From Biscogniauxia marginata (Eukaryota; Ascomycota; Sordariomycetes; Xylariales; Xylariaceae), in NCBI GenBank assembly GCA_022695795.1, contig MU404073.1, positions 248,001-312,000 on the forward strand: a DNA stretch of 64,000 bases, read 5' to 3'. A program made the translations under genes and the position numbers. Under the pieces are notes generated by a model. It did no database searches. It had not been told where the DNA came from and worked only from the letters and a program-made list of their open reading frames with translations. Positions 1 to 11,942 of this stretch are shown one piece after another (positions within the stretch are counted from its first letter, which is position 1; each line of letters begins with the position of its first letter).

Positions 1-1017
1 AGTTAGGGTAGTGGACACGACGAAATTGAAATTCCATTCTGCCAAGATGTCGGACCGTGCCTCCGTCAGCTCTAAATTGAAAGCGGATGGAAGTGAAGGG
101 TTGAAGCCTTTTGGGATGCGGGATGGGATGAGATGGGATGGGATAAGACGGAGAAAAGGCTTTGGCTTATTTACCTACATTGCCTCAGTAGATAGCTAGG
201 TACTTACCTATTTATAGATTAGATACATACTACATATGTTAGATGCGAGAGAGGAGAAAAAGTCTGGTCGTTTAAATTCTTGGGGCTTGGAGCTTGGGGG
301 TTGCTGTTAACTTGGAGGTATTGATTTTTAGCAGTACGCCCGAGGCTTGAAACCTATGGGGGTTCATAGGTTAGTTTAACGCAAATGGTCTTTGAGTATA
401 CACATCAATATTTGACCACTATAGACTGCACGAGAAGACGGGAGTTCAACATACTACCTAAGCTGAGCAGCTGCATACCCGAGGACATTGATGTAAGGGC
501 CTTATGTAAGGTTAAAAAGAGCCGATGTATTATTTATTACCCGATGCACCGAGAATAGAAAAGATGATGACATAATATAGTATCTGGCAGAAAGCATTTA
601 TAGGTACATACCTAATTCAAGTAGAGAAGGGGGACTCTGTACTCATGTTATGAGTATATTGTTGAAATATAAGCCTCACTAAGTTAAGGCGCATACCATT
701 TTTTCCCCCTATAAATCAACATATACATACCTCGGACATGCTTAAATCTTGCTGTCTGTACCTTAGGTACTTCGTAGTTATGCTGCAGCTAGCAGTATAT
801 TTATAATTGACACAGAGGATACATATATACATATGCAGCGATGGAGGGAGAGGCTGGACCTGCCAAGGACTTGCCGGAAGAATGGGATATTATTGTAAGG
901 TGTCATGGGCTGTTGTGACATTTACAACTTGGATGAACGTTTTAGGTAGTTCCAGTCATGTTGGCAACGCGAAGACATTCGTATTTGATATGTATATACA
1001 TGTATGCGTACGGTAAG

Positions 1018-1040
1018 TACCTAGGTACCTAGGTACCTAG
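1018..1040. repeat. Tandem TACCTAGG palindromic repeat
   Basis: Three near-perfect copies of an 8-bp self-complementary unit (TACCTAGG) lie in tandem. The same core recurs through the intergenic DNA of the window, for example 11519-11580 and 61497-61610. Confidence 0.85.
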
Positions 1041-1997
1041 TCACCAACTACCTAACGTAATACTCATTTGTGCTATGTATAAGTCATACATCTTGCACGT
1101 ATATGCGCGGGCATGAGTGATGGTAACTTAGGTACCTACTAGTATAATAATGATTGAGGGCAGCTAGGTCCAGACTACATCCTAGGTAGCTACCGAAATT
1201 TCGGATTTTTAAGGCCTTGGTGCATTGGCCACCCCACAGGCACATATACACTTATGTATGCACATACATCACATACCTTAGAGACAAGGCAGCGGCACGC
1301 TTGTGGATTCTAAAAACGGCATTGGGGACTTTTCTTTTCTTTTTATTTATTTAACTCTTCCGTTCGCGTCGCTCGCGATTTTCAACTATGGCGGGGTATA
1401 TAGAATCAGTTGGGTAGTGATTGGTCGATGCCATGTGCATGTACGGAGCACATGGGCAGGAGAAGGAGGGGTAGAGGGGTTACCACCATACTGAGACCCG
1501 GATAAGCCCGGGCCTACCTAAACCTAGGCACGTTTTTCTGCTGGAGCGCGAGAATATCAAGGAAAAGAAAGAGAAAAAGAAAAGAGAAAAAGTCTTGGGT
1601 AGTACTTACTCACCCCGCTCTAATATATTAGGAGTGCAAGGAAGGAAGGAAAACCGGAAGGATGGGAGGAGATGGGGGAGAAGGAGGAGGAAGAGGAGGA
1701 GGTACATACATGTAAGGATTGAGAAGGCACACTTGCGTTCAATTCACCCCTCTCTCTCCTCTGAGGTCTAGAGCTACCGATCTAATCGATTAATTCATAT
1801 TGCCTAAGAGGTAGGAGGTAGGTACTTACTGTGAGTTGCAACACACTTTCACCGAAACGCAACAAGCCCGTATACACATAATTGGTTGGTCGGTTCGCCG
1901 GCCGTAGGCAACTTATTTTCTTACTTCCTCATCTGGTAAAACACCCTTTCTAGGCGAATCGAGCCGAACCGAATAAAATTACGTTGGAAATCTTGTG

Positions 1998-2029
1998 CTA
2001 CCTACCTACCTACCTACCTACCTACCTAC
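1998..2029. repeat. (CTAC)8 microsatellite
   Basis: Eight uninterrupted copies of CTAC. The unit is a permutation of the TACC/TAGG motif that is common in this genome's intergenic DNA, so it may have grown from it by slippage. Confidence 0.95.
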
Positions 2030-3200
2030 AAGGCACCTACTCTTTTCGAATTATTAATAGGTAACCCATAGAAGAGGCCACTTGGCTTATATAGTACCTA
2101 TGGCACGAACGGGTTCGCGGGGTTGGCATTATTTCCCTGGGGATTCGTCACTTTGTGGTCTGTCATCTTTCTTAGGTAGTTTAATTTTTAATTTTTAATT
2201 TTCTCGCTTCTCACATAGCCCCGTATGGAAGGTGAATACGAGCCAACAGACAGATGCAGGGCGATCGATTCTACGGTTCCGCGGCACCTTATAAATGGAT
2301 GCATCGGACCAATTACCAGGTAACCATGGTTTCTATTATTGTTGCTTTTAATAGGAAATACTAGTAGTTAGTATTATTATATCATCGGCATGACGATTCA
2401 AAGTAAGGAATGCCACGCCAACGTGTGCTATACGAGAGAGAGTAGGGGTAGGGGATGTAGTAAATATATACGGAATAGGTATACACAGAGAGAGATTCCC
2501 CGGACGCCGTTTTCTTAGTATTACCTACTATAGTAGGTACCACACACACTTACCGGGCACGGCATTCCTTATTCAATGCACTCTTTATTATGTAAATGTT
2601 TAACGGCTTTCCGTCCTTTCCTAATCTTCATCGTCTTCTCCTCTCGGCAATCTGTATCAAAATATGCTATGTATGTTAGCACAGTTTGCTAAATAGTTCA
2701 TGTTGTAAGCATTCCTTGCTCGATACCCCCATACCCCCCCATCTGCGTACACTATACACTACCTACCTGGGTAAGCCCATTAATGCGTTGTGTACGTGCT
2801 ACATGTAAATACATTATGTGATTGTGACACTTCTCCAAATAACATGACATGTATCGAATAAGTTCCGTAAGGTAGTCATGCATAAACGTCGACCTAATTA
2901 TTCGTTGCCCGCGTCGTGTGCCTCTTTTTGTCCTGTAGGTGTAGCTAGCTAACTACCAGCCTCGACAGAAGAGGAGCAGCTGCTGAACGAACCCCGCTCT
3001 ACCAACTTGATGGGTACAGGTACAGGACCATCTTGCAGTTAGTTACCGAGTTTAATGGAAGTTGCGGTTGCGGTATTTCTATGGTACAGTACAATGGGCG
3101 ATTTAGTCCGGATTCCCCATAAATCTAGTAGCACCTCAGGTTGGCAGGCAGGGCGGAGATTTTCCCAGGGCCCATGGCGTAAAGCCAAAACTTAAATCGT

Positions 3201-4459
3201 GGCCGGCCGGCGTTGCCAGTGAAAAGAGAGAAAAGAAAAATTCGCCAGCCTAGTACCTTTTTATTTTTATTTTTCTCGTACCCCTCTATGCACACAAGAA
3301 AAATAAAAATAATACATTTACTTCGTTACCTGCGAAGTGCCAAACCCTACAATACCACTTCTGTCTGTATCACTCGATTTCTCTCTCACTTCCCCCCTTC
3401 CCCCACCTACACCTCCCATAAATTCCTTCTGCTTGAGTTGTGGGCAAAAAAAAAAAAGTGGTCGACAGACTTGCACAATATCATCATCAGTCCATCCCAT
3501 CCGGCCATTTACCTTACATCTCCCCTAACCCCATCCTCCCTCGCTCTTGTTCCCTTCACCCTCTTACATCTACCACACACACGACTGCTGACCTTCCCTC
3601 TTCAGAGTCCGAACTTGCCTCCACTTCGGACAAGACTCAGGCAGAACGGCAGGTCAACCACATCATTGTTCGTTTTTTTCTCTAGTCCGGTCACATCGGG
3701 TTCGGCGCTCTACTAAAAAAAAGCCGGCAACGCTGCTACGGTACATACCCTGACTAGCACGGTCATCTTCCGATAGCTGTCACGTTTTCTCCTCATTAAT
3801 TTTTTTTCCTGCTCCTCCCTCCTGCACTTTAACCTTCCCACCTTGACAGACGACCTTTACCAGTCAGCCAACCAACTCTGAGGATTTAAATTTTTTTTTT
3901 TTTCCTCACACGTCGATTGCAGTGGTAATTCTCCCTCGTCGGAGTTCCCGTCATTCACCTAAATCCTGTCCAATCTCCCGTTGCGGTGCATCCCTCGACC
4001 CTGATTGCACCCCGCATTCACTGTCGAGAATCCGCTTGCTCTTGCGATTGGCCGTTGATCAAGTCCTTTTTCTTTTTCTTTTTTTTATAACACCACCCTC
4101 CCAACCCCATCATTTGAGACTCTGTCCTGCCTGTTCTGACGCTGACCATCAGCATCGACTTGCGAAGAACACGCTGATCGTTGTCGTCCCTACCACCGCG
4201 GCCCGACATACCTTTTAACTAAGGCGCTCTCTTGGCCCATTAGAATCCCGTCCAGCTATTCCGACTACTGGGAGGCTTGCCTTTCATAGGTAGGGTGCTC
4301 CAGGGCCGGCCGTGTCCCTGGTGTTTCAGTGGAAGAGGTCACAGTACTCTCTCTCACCCGAGGTACGCCGCAGGCCAACTCTTAAGGCTGCCCTCTCGCG
4401 TTCGCCAGTCGCATCACCCGGGCATGCTTCTAGACATTCCCATTTCTTACTCAGAAGCA
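3201..4459 (+). promoter_or_regulatory. Promoter and long pyrimidine-rich leader of the La-motif gene
   Basis: The plus strand is strongly pyrimidine-rich, with T- and CT-tracts at 3257-3275, 3366-3416, 3530-3600, 3797-3830, 3889-3904 and 4065-4087. This is a usual look for promoters and 5' leaders in filamentous fungi. Open frames here, such as 3213-3716, are low-complexity readings of CT tracts and I do not call them genes. Leader introns are possible but I could not fix them. An in-frame ATG at 4424 lies just upstream of the chosen start and could extend the protein by 12 residues. Confidence 0.5.
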
Positions 4460-7147
4460 ATGTCGAACTCCGCGACTTTCTCGTATGCCCAGGCCGCCAA
4501 GGGCCAGTCTACGACTGCTACGCAGCCTGCCGGCTCCCAGCCGCCGAGTTCAACCAACAGCCAAGCACCGTCGACGACTAGCATCCAGAATCGAGATGCG
4601 CCCACCACAAGCACCAGAGCGTCATCTGTCGCTGCTTCCGCAATCTCGAACGACATCAATACTTGCCAGAACTCCACAAGTTCGTTTGTCAAGCCCGACT
4701 CATCCGTCTTGAGCAATAATGACACAGACACGAAGTCGACCACCGATGAAGCGGCACCCTCGCATTCTACCGCCGAATCGCTTAGTTCTGCAAAGCTAGA
4801 GGGCGAAAAACCATCAAGTGAGACGTCGACGCGTAGTGTGGAAAGACGAGGACGAGGACAAAGCATCGCCTCGCACGTGGCTGATACCGCCGACAACAAG
4901 AAGCCCAGGAAGGGCAAAAAGAGCAAATCTTCCGACAAAGACTCGGATGCCGATCAAGATCGCGATAAGAAGGAGAATGTGCCGCCGAAACCTGAGCTAT
5001 TCGAGGCACCGCCACCCAGCGTCAATATATGGGTCAAAAGAAAGGAAGAACAGGCGGCGAAGAACAAGACCGGACCTTCGCCAGCATCCCAGCTGCCTTC
5101 TTCAACCCCCGCCGGCACTGGCCCACTGGGTAACAACCCTGCCACAGTTTCTTCCGACTTAAAGCAGAAGCCCATTCCCAATGATGGAACGGGCGCGAGC
5201 ACCTTACACAATAGGTCCTTGTCTAACGGGGCTAAAGCCCTGAAGAAAGACGGAGACCAGCCAAGGAGCAATGGCAACCAAGGGCCTCGGAGAGGCGCAC
5301 CGAGAGGCACCAGGGCTCAAGAGAAGGAAGATCGAGCGACTTTTGAGCCATTGACAAGCAACGCTGCCTCTTGGCCCACGCCGGAGACCGCGGCTTCTGG
5401 TTTGAAGGCTCTGTCTCAGGCCGAAAAGCCGGAGAAGGAAGAGAAGGACGACTCTGGGCCGAATAAACCCCGACAGAAGGAGAAGTGGGTGACGGTTCCG
5501 ATAAACCCGACCGTTAAATGGGAGACGCCCATACCGGTAAGAAGTTCACGTGGCGGTCGTACTGGCGGTGGCGCTCGGGGCGGACGAGACATTCCAGCCG
5601 CAGCTGGCCAGACTACTACAACCACAGCTGGTAAGCGGTTGCGACAATCTGAATTAGGTCTGGTTACTAACTACCATCGAGAGCGCCATCAGGACATTGG
5701 ACCTGGATCTCGAGCCGCTCTACCGACCAAACGCGCTTCCGTTGATGCCCCCACTTCCCGGGAGCCACGGAAGCATACTGCACAGGCGGAAACCTCCAAG
5801 GTATCTAGAGAGCCTTCGTTGGTAAGTTGAGATATAGCTCCGAATCTAAGGATTCACGTATGCTAATATGGATTCTAGGAGAACACCAAGGTGGCTCCTA
5901 AACACGGCCAAGCCGACCAAGCAAATGGGGTAATATCATCGCAGCAGTCGGCCGCTCGCCTGAACGGTCCAAACCAACGTATAGACGACGGTGCCAAGTC
6001 TTCGGACTTTCAAAAAGACGCTAAGGCGCAGAACGCCAAAGAAGCGAATTATCACGGACAAAACGGTGGGAATCATCGACCAACTGACCGTGGCAGGGGT
6101 GGCGGCCGCGGGCGAGGCGGCTACTCCACCAACGGCTTGCCTCATACCCAGGCCACCTACGCACAGAGTCCTTCCTCATACCATTTCCCGTCTAACCCTT
6201 CACCGCGTCAATCTTCCCATCCTTACGGACATGGCTACTCCCAAATGCCTCTCAATGGCCCATATCCGGGTCAGTCTACAGGCGGCCACAGCCGCAAGTC
6301 TGGCTCGATGAGCGGTCGCCCACAACCGCATGGAAGGCATACCAATGGGAGAGTCGCCTCCATGCCGCCAGTCACCGTTCCATTCGATGCCACAGTGTAT
6401 CCCGCGAACCCGTACTTTGACCCCACAGCCAATCTGTATCATCTAGTCCTGAGCCAACTAGAGTACTACTTCTCCATCGACAACTTGTGCAAGGATTGGT
6501 TCTTGAGAACACACATGGATTCTCAGGGTTTCGTTCCTCTTAATTTCATTGCGTCATTCAACCGAATGAAGCACCTGACCTTCGATATGGACATCCTCCG
6601 CGCTGCCTGTGAGGATTCATCCACTGTTGACATTGTCGTGGGCAATGACGGGCAGGAACGGGTACGACGTAAGAACGGATGGCGACAATGGGTTATTGAG
6701 AACATGGAGAAGAGAGACATCTCTGCCCGGCATGACGGCCCTACATCGTTTCACCTGTACACCCGGTACCATCATGCAATGATGCCGTCGTCGTATCAAG
6801 TTGAGAATGCGCCAGTTTTCTCGCCCACCGGAGCAGACCCTAACTTTGTCCACTATACCAATGGCAATCATTTGACTCAGCCAATGACCAACGGAGTCAA
6901 CGGCGCCAATGGAGTCAATGGTTACGTCCCACCTACCGAGTCTCAACTGTCCGCGACTGTCCCTGAATTCTCTCCTGCGACGAACTCTGGGGACGCCCGT
7001 AGGGCAAATGGGGTCGCATACTCGCACAGCTTAGACTTGGCTAATAGTCTACTCAACGGATCTGGGAACAGCGTCGGAGAAGGCTTACAAAATCAGCAGG
7101 TTTTGACAAACGGCATGAGCAGTGAGCATGGAAACGAAGCAAACTAA
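4460..7147 (+). CDS. La-motif (LARP/Sro9-type) RNA-binding protein
   Basis: Two exons, 4460-5821 and 5879-7147, give about 876 residues; the 57-nt intron has GTAAGT, a GCTAATA branch site and TAG. The first exon encodes a long disordered Ser/Thr-rich region beginning with the motif SATFSYAQAAKGQ, typical of fungal homologues, then a PPPSVNIW block near residue 190 and two RGG-rich patches near residues 361-379 and 524-538. A La motif (winged-helix RNA-binding fold) lies at about residues 634-727, with the hallmark LEYYFSIDNLCKDWFLR and a GWRQWVI end. There is no clear RRM after it, as in yeast Sro9/Slf1. Such proteins bind mRNA and act in the cytoplasm on translation and mRNA stability. The open frame continues upstream of 4460 without a standard start; ATG 4460 was chosen from the family N-terminus. 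Family call is firm; exact orthology (Sro9, Slf1 or LARP1) is not. Confidence 0.9.
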
Positions 7148-10100
7148 ACGCCGTTATCTGCACCTTAACAATTTCTAACCGACAGAGGATTTAGTTAGTT
7201 TACTGGACCGACCAATGCTGCCGACTACAACTTTCTGCCGGCCTGTCTCTTTCGAATATGCAACGTAAATCGTTCGATGAACCTCCGTTTCCTGAATCTT
7301 GCACAACAAGCACAGCCGGCGGAGGGGGCTTGACCAATCTTTCAACATTTCGAGATGTTGATACGCTTCTGTTGTTTCTGGCGTCATGTCCTTTTAGTGT
7401 TCTTTTTCTTTCATTTTCTACTTCAATCTGACGGCTCTGTTCCACAAAGAGCAGTGCTTTCGGTGAGGCTTAAGAGACCAGTAGCTGCCCCTCGGGGGTT
7501 GCACAGGCTCAAAAATACTAGGGTCGGCGTCTCAGGGACTCTATGCTTGATCGCGTACACGAAAGTCGACGATCAGCTATATGACGGATATGGGAGGTTG
7601 GCGCGCACGGCTATGAGAACGAGAAATGTTGATGAAATGGGGTATCCGCGTGAGTCCATGGGGAAGACAGGTTGAAAGGGATATCAAATTCCTGATCTAG
7701 TTGACGTCTTGAACAGCCAGTTCAAGATTGAACGTCGCTACTTTTCGCGTGCCTATCGACAATCTGGAAACACGCCAACACTTTTAAGTGACCTAAACCA
7801 AAACAGCTCCGATCATTATGATCTCAAGGCTGCTTTGATTTCTCGTTTTCCTCCTTCCAGCTCTTGGATTGGAGATTCGGACTGCTTCTATCCATGAAGC
7901 TAATGACCACACACGACGGCAATTCTCGCCTGGATATCGAAATATGTGGATACTTGTCCACGTGGTAATAGTACGGGGACTTTCCGAGGTCAGATATGGA
8001 TGGCCACATAAGATTCGCATGGCTCTCTTGCGGCAAAACTTGGTCTCTTCTCTGGATGCTAGCCACACGATGATCATCGACCATTTCTGCTCCATGGGCT
8101 CCCAACATGTTGGCATTTATTTCTTCGCTAGACAAAAGGATCAGACACGAGGTCTTTTCTCTTTCTCTTTTTGTTGTTTCTTCTTCTTCACAATTGCATG
8201 TCTCAGGAAGTGGGATAAATCGCATAGGGGCGCCTCGGAAGGGTAAATTCTCACAATTAGACTTCTTCGATTGTCATAAAGGAGAGACAAAAAAAAGCAC
8301 TTGCTTGTTGATGTTTTAGCATGTACGAATAGGAAAACAAAAAAAAGACACCCAACCTAAAAAAAAAGAAACCGGGTTTACAATTTCCCGAATCTGCAAA
8401 AAGGAGTTGAGATCTTGCTATATCGAAGGGTTTTCGAGCTCATATGATGTCCATTGTGTGTATTTCTATAGTTCTTATCCCTCCCTCACCTTGGTCATTT
8501 ACTTTTCAAAATTCTCGGTTTATATACAAACATATTGGCTCCTCCTCCCCCCTTTTTTTTTCTTTGTCTTTCTTTGTGTGGTAGTTCCGCCATGGCGAGT
8601 GTGTAGATAGTAGGCAGTAAAAAATTTGGTGTTGAGGTGGGGTTTTTAATACGGATTGTCTGGCTGGCCCTGGTTGATGAGTTGGTTTTCCTTTCGCGAG
8701 CCGGTTCATGTCGAGCACGCCCGAGACGGCCAGGTTATTTGATGGGATTCTCAAGATGAGTCAATTCAGCCTCGACAGAACCTATGCCCTAGATATTGTA
8801 GGTATATATGTAGATATGTTTTATGTGGATGTATGGAATCTCTAGGCTTTCTACCTGTTTACCTTGGCCATATACTTCAGTGGCTAAATTCATATATACA
8901 AGATATGTTTGGATGGACATAATTTTGAGAAACAGCCTCTTCGCCAGCACGAGATATAGCATTCTGTACATGAACGGGGGGGGTGGAAGGGTACGTTTAA
9001 GCTAGCAGCCATGAAGGGAAATCCCTGAAAATAGTAATTTTTCCAGAACATGTTAATCTTCCTGCTAACTTATGAGTTTGAACGGGGATGGCAATCTTTT
9101 CTGACCCCTAAGCTGCCTCTCGAAGTTCTCGAGAGGGTGTTGTATATCCCCTTCGTAACTGAACCATTCGGCCAGTCCCCACCTCATTACGCGCTGATAG
9201 TCTGGTTAGACGACGGCGAACATCTGGATAGGCAGCAGCTCGATACCCCCAGAAACCTTCCCGGCCTTCCGTCGATCGTGGCAAATAACTAAGACGATAG
9301 ACTAATAAAGGACCCTAAAATCCGAGTCAGCCTCAACGAAGAATATGCTAGGGTATATATATATATATGTGTGTGTGTGCATCTGTGCCGTAGCATTGCG
9401 GCTCGGTGTTGTCTATCAGGCAGGCAAGTCCTAGATAAGCTTGCTAAGGCTGATGGTACATCGGGACTGCATGATCAGAACCCTTGGCGCATGGAGCTCG
9501 ACTCGGTATTTCTGCCAGTTTCGTCAGCTTACTAGAGTCGAGAAAGCATTGTTGGGAACCAGGGTTTCGACGGATGGATGGGTAGCACATAAGTTGATAT
9601 GAGCGAGTGGAGTCCCGCACGATTTCCACGTGGATGAGGCTATTCAGGATGTCAATTTAATGGTCTTTGGGTGGTATTTAAGCATTCTTCTTAAGACCTA
9701 AAATAGATTTGCCGTTGTGTCGTGTCTTGAATTGTTCGATATGATGTTTTACCTTGGACGTACATCCACAACAGTACTAAAGTTGTAACCATCAAATTTG
9801 TCTTAAATGATTATGCCCTCTCTATTAAGGGCTAGAAGCTTAAAACTGGCGTTCTCAATATACATATTCGTCGAAGGTTGCGAATCTCGCGGACGCGGTT
9901 GCAGATTTCGCTCAACAACCCTAAGGTCCGTTCCGGAGTTGGCGTGCCTCGACTATGGTAAGGCTGTGGGAATTACTGGTAAAGGATGGTAACATGGATG
10001 ACGTACGAGAGTCCCAGAAGGCTGGTATATTACGTGGTACTGGTGGTATTAGATGCATGTACACGCAACTAAGTTTAAAAGGTTAACTGTAGTCGCTAGG

Positions 10101-11942
10101 GAGGTCGTCACACCTACGGCTTGATTAGAGCGCGATTCCAGTGGTCGACCGGTCAGGAAATACAAATCTATCAACTTGATGGTAGTGGGGTTGCCGTATG
10201 CCTTAGTTTCTCCTTGTAGTTTCTTCCCACGACGGTGGAAATCGATATCACTGCTGAGGCCGAAGCGGCCCCCGCAAGGCTGTCTGGCTGATGACCGAGC
10301 GAGCAAGGAGGACGAACGATCTGACTTGTTTGCCCGTCTGGCCCGTTGTTGGGTAAGCTAGCGGTGTCGCTTGGGAGTAAAGAAGCTCAATGAGGCGAAC
10401 CGTATGACCTTGGAAGCTTCGTGGAGAAGCAAGGTCAGTCGATTATTGGATTATTTGGACATGCAGCCTCTGCACTGCCTGCACGAAGGGGCACTAGCCC
10501 CAGGAGAGGAGTATTGATGCATGATGGGTTCTAGAAAAGTCCACGGTGAAAAGACCTCGGGACTGGACATGTGGCATTATTTATTAATGCGAACGGGCGG
10601 AGTATACGAGAGAGAATCCAGGTCGGAGAACATCGGACGTCTGTCTCTCACCGTATTGCTGCATGCGCGATATCCACACAACAAGTTCGCGACAAGGCAC
10701 ACGTTGGGCGCGTAAGAACAAGACAAAACAACCGAAAAGTTGGTGGCCTCCTGGCGAGGGCACGCTGTGATGTGTGATGTGGTGACACCTTCTTGCGCAC
10801 AGGGTGTCGAGGTGCAACTTATCTTATACTGAGATTCGCCCGGGCTTCGTGCGAGTGCGTCAGAGAAGACGGCGGACGATTCGGCGATAAGGAATATCAA
10901 TCACATCATATTGCTGCACTCCTACCGTACTGATGATTGATGCCCAGCCTCCCCGCCATCTTTGCCATTCGATGAGTTTTAAGTAGGTAGGTAGATAATG
11001 CCAAGGATGATAAACCATTACAATATAGAATTTACATGTACTTGAGAACATGAACGATGACTCCACCAGCCAACGAACTTCAGAGCGCCACCAGACTTCT
11101 TGGGGCGCAGTAAGTAACTGACATGTTACCTGCATGTATTAGTGTACTTTTAGTATAGTCTACATGTACATACCTATGTACTGTAGGTATTACTGTAACC
11201 TGTTTCAACGAGACATAACTTAACATTAAACACTGTTTTGTTTTATACCGCCTCTCTAGATCCTTCTATGAGGTACCTGAATACACTTTCTTTCGCAACT
11301 TATAATTATTCATGTTATTACTTTTAATACTTATAATTACTATAGAAATTATTAGTAGTAAGGCTTTCTGTTGAAGTTTTAAATTATAGGTACTTAGGTA
11401 GGTAGTGTCAAGAGTGTAAAAGGTATAAAACAAAGTACATGTAGTATACCCGGGAAGCACCTCTCCAGGAGACGCCGAGCTCCGGTCTCCGCGCACTGCC
11501 ACAGCCAACTACTAAGTTAGTACCTAGGTAAGGTTAGGTAGGTAGTACTTAGGTAGGTACCTAACCTTTAGGTAAGTACGTACAGTACAAATTGAAACTT
11601 GACGTCACAAGTCCTGCTGAGGCGTCTTGGGAGGGGAACATTTTTCGAGCTTGCTAACCTGATTTTGCCCCGCCCACTAATGCTATCACGCCTACCTGCC
11701 TCTCCCTCGCTCTTCTACCTTGCCTGCCTTACATATTTTCTCTTCTCTCTTCTCCGTCCCCGCATTACTCAACAATTAACTCACTCGCAACTCAAAACTC
11801 GAGTATTCACCCCCAGAAGTCAATCTATATTTACCTAGCCTATACTCGTTGACTCGCGCAATCAGATAGAGTTCAGATAGAGCCGAGCTTGTCTAAATTT
11901 AGCTCATCAAACATCGGCCTAGACCGTCTCCCAGGCGTCGCC
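7148..11942. other. Intergenic region with 3' UTR and upstream leader, no gene found
   Basis: About 4.8 kb between two plus-strand genes. I found no frame with family resemblance or plausible splice structure; several overlapping open frames at 7355-8320 on both strands look random. A (TA)n-(TG)n microsatellite lies at about 9353-9380. TAGGTA-type motifs cluster at 11390-11400 and 11519-11580. The last 300 bases are CT-rich and fit a leader for the DUF3824 gene. Confidence 0.65.

Larger units (their letters stand above)
1..3200. other. Intergenic region, no gene found
   Basis: I see no convincing coding sequence here; the few open frames are short and have no family resemblance. The DNA is AT-leaning and packed with TAGGTA/TACCTA motifs, for example around 1018-1040, 1130-1190, 1800-1830 and 2520-2540. 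It also has a GGGATG-type tandem run at about 112-146 and a 12-bp palindrome at 1193-1204. Purine-rich tracts lie at 1558-1595 and 1640-1700. Confidence 0.7.

Noticed and set aside
3213..3716. 167-codon open frame upstream of the La-motif gene
   Set aside because: It is a reading of CT-rich promoter DNA, low complexity with no conserved motif.
7793..8320. Overlapping open frames on both strands after the La-motif gene
   Set aside because: Short, mutually overlapping and without conserved motifs; likely 3' UTR or intergenic sequence.
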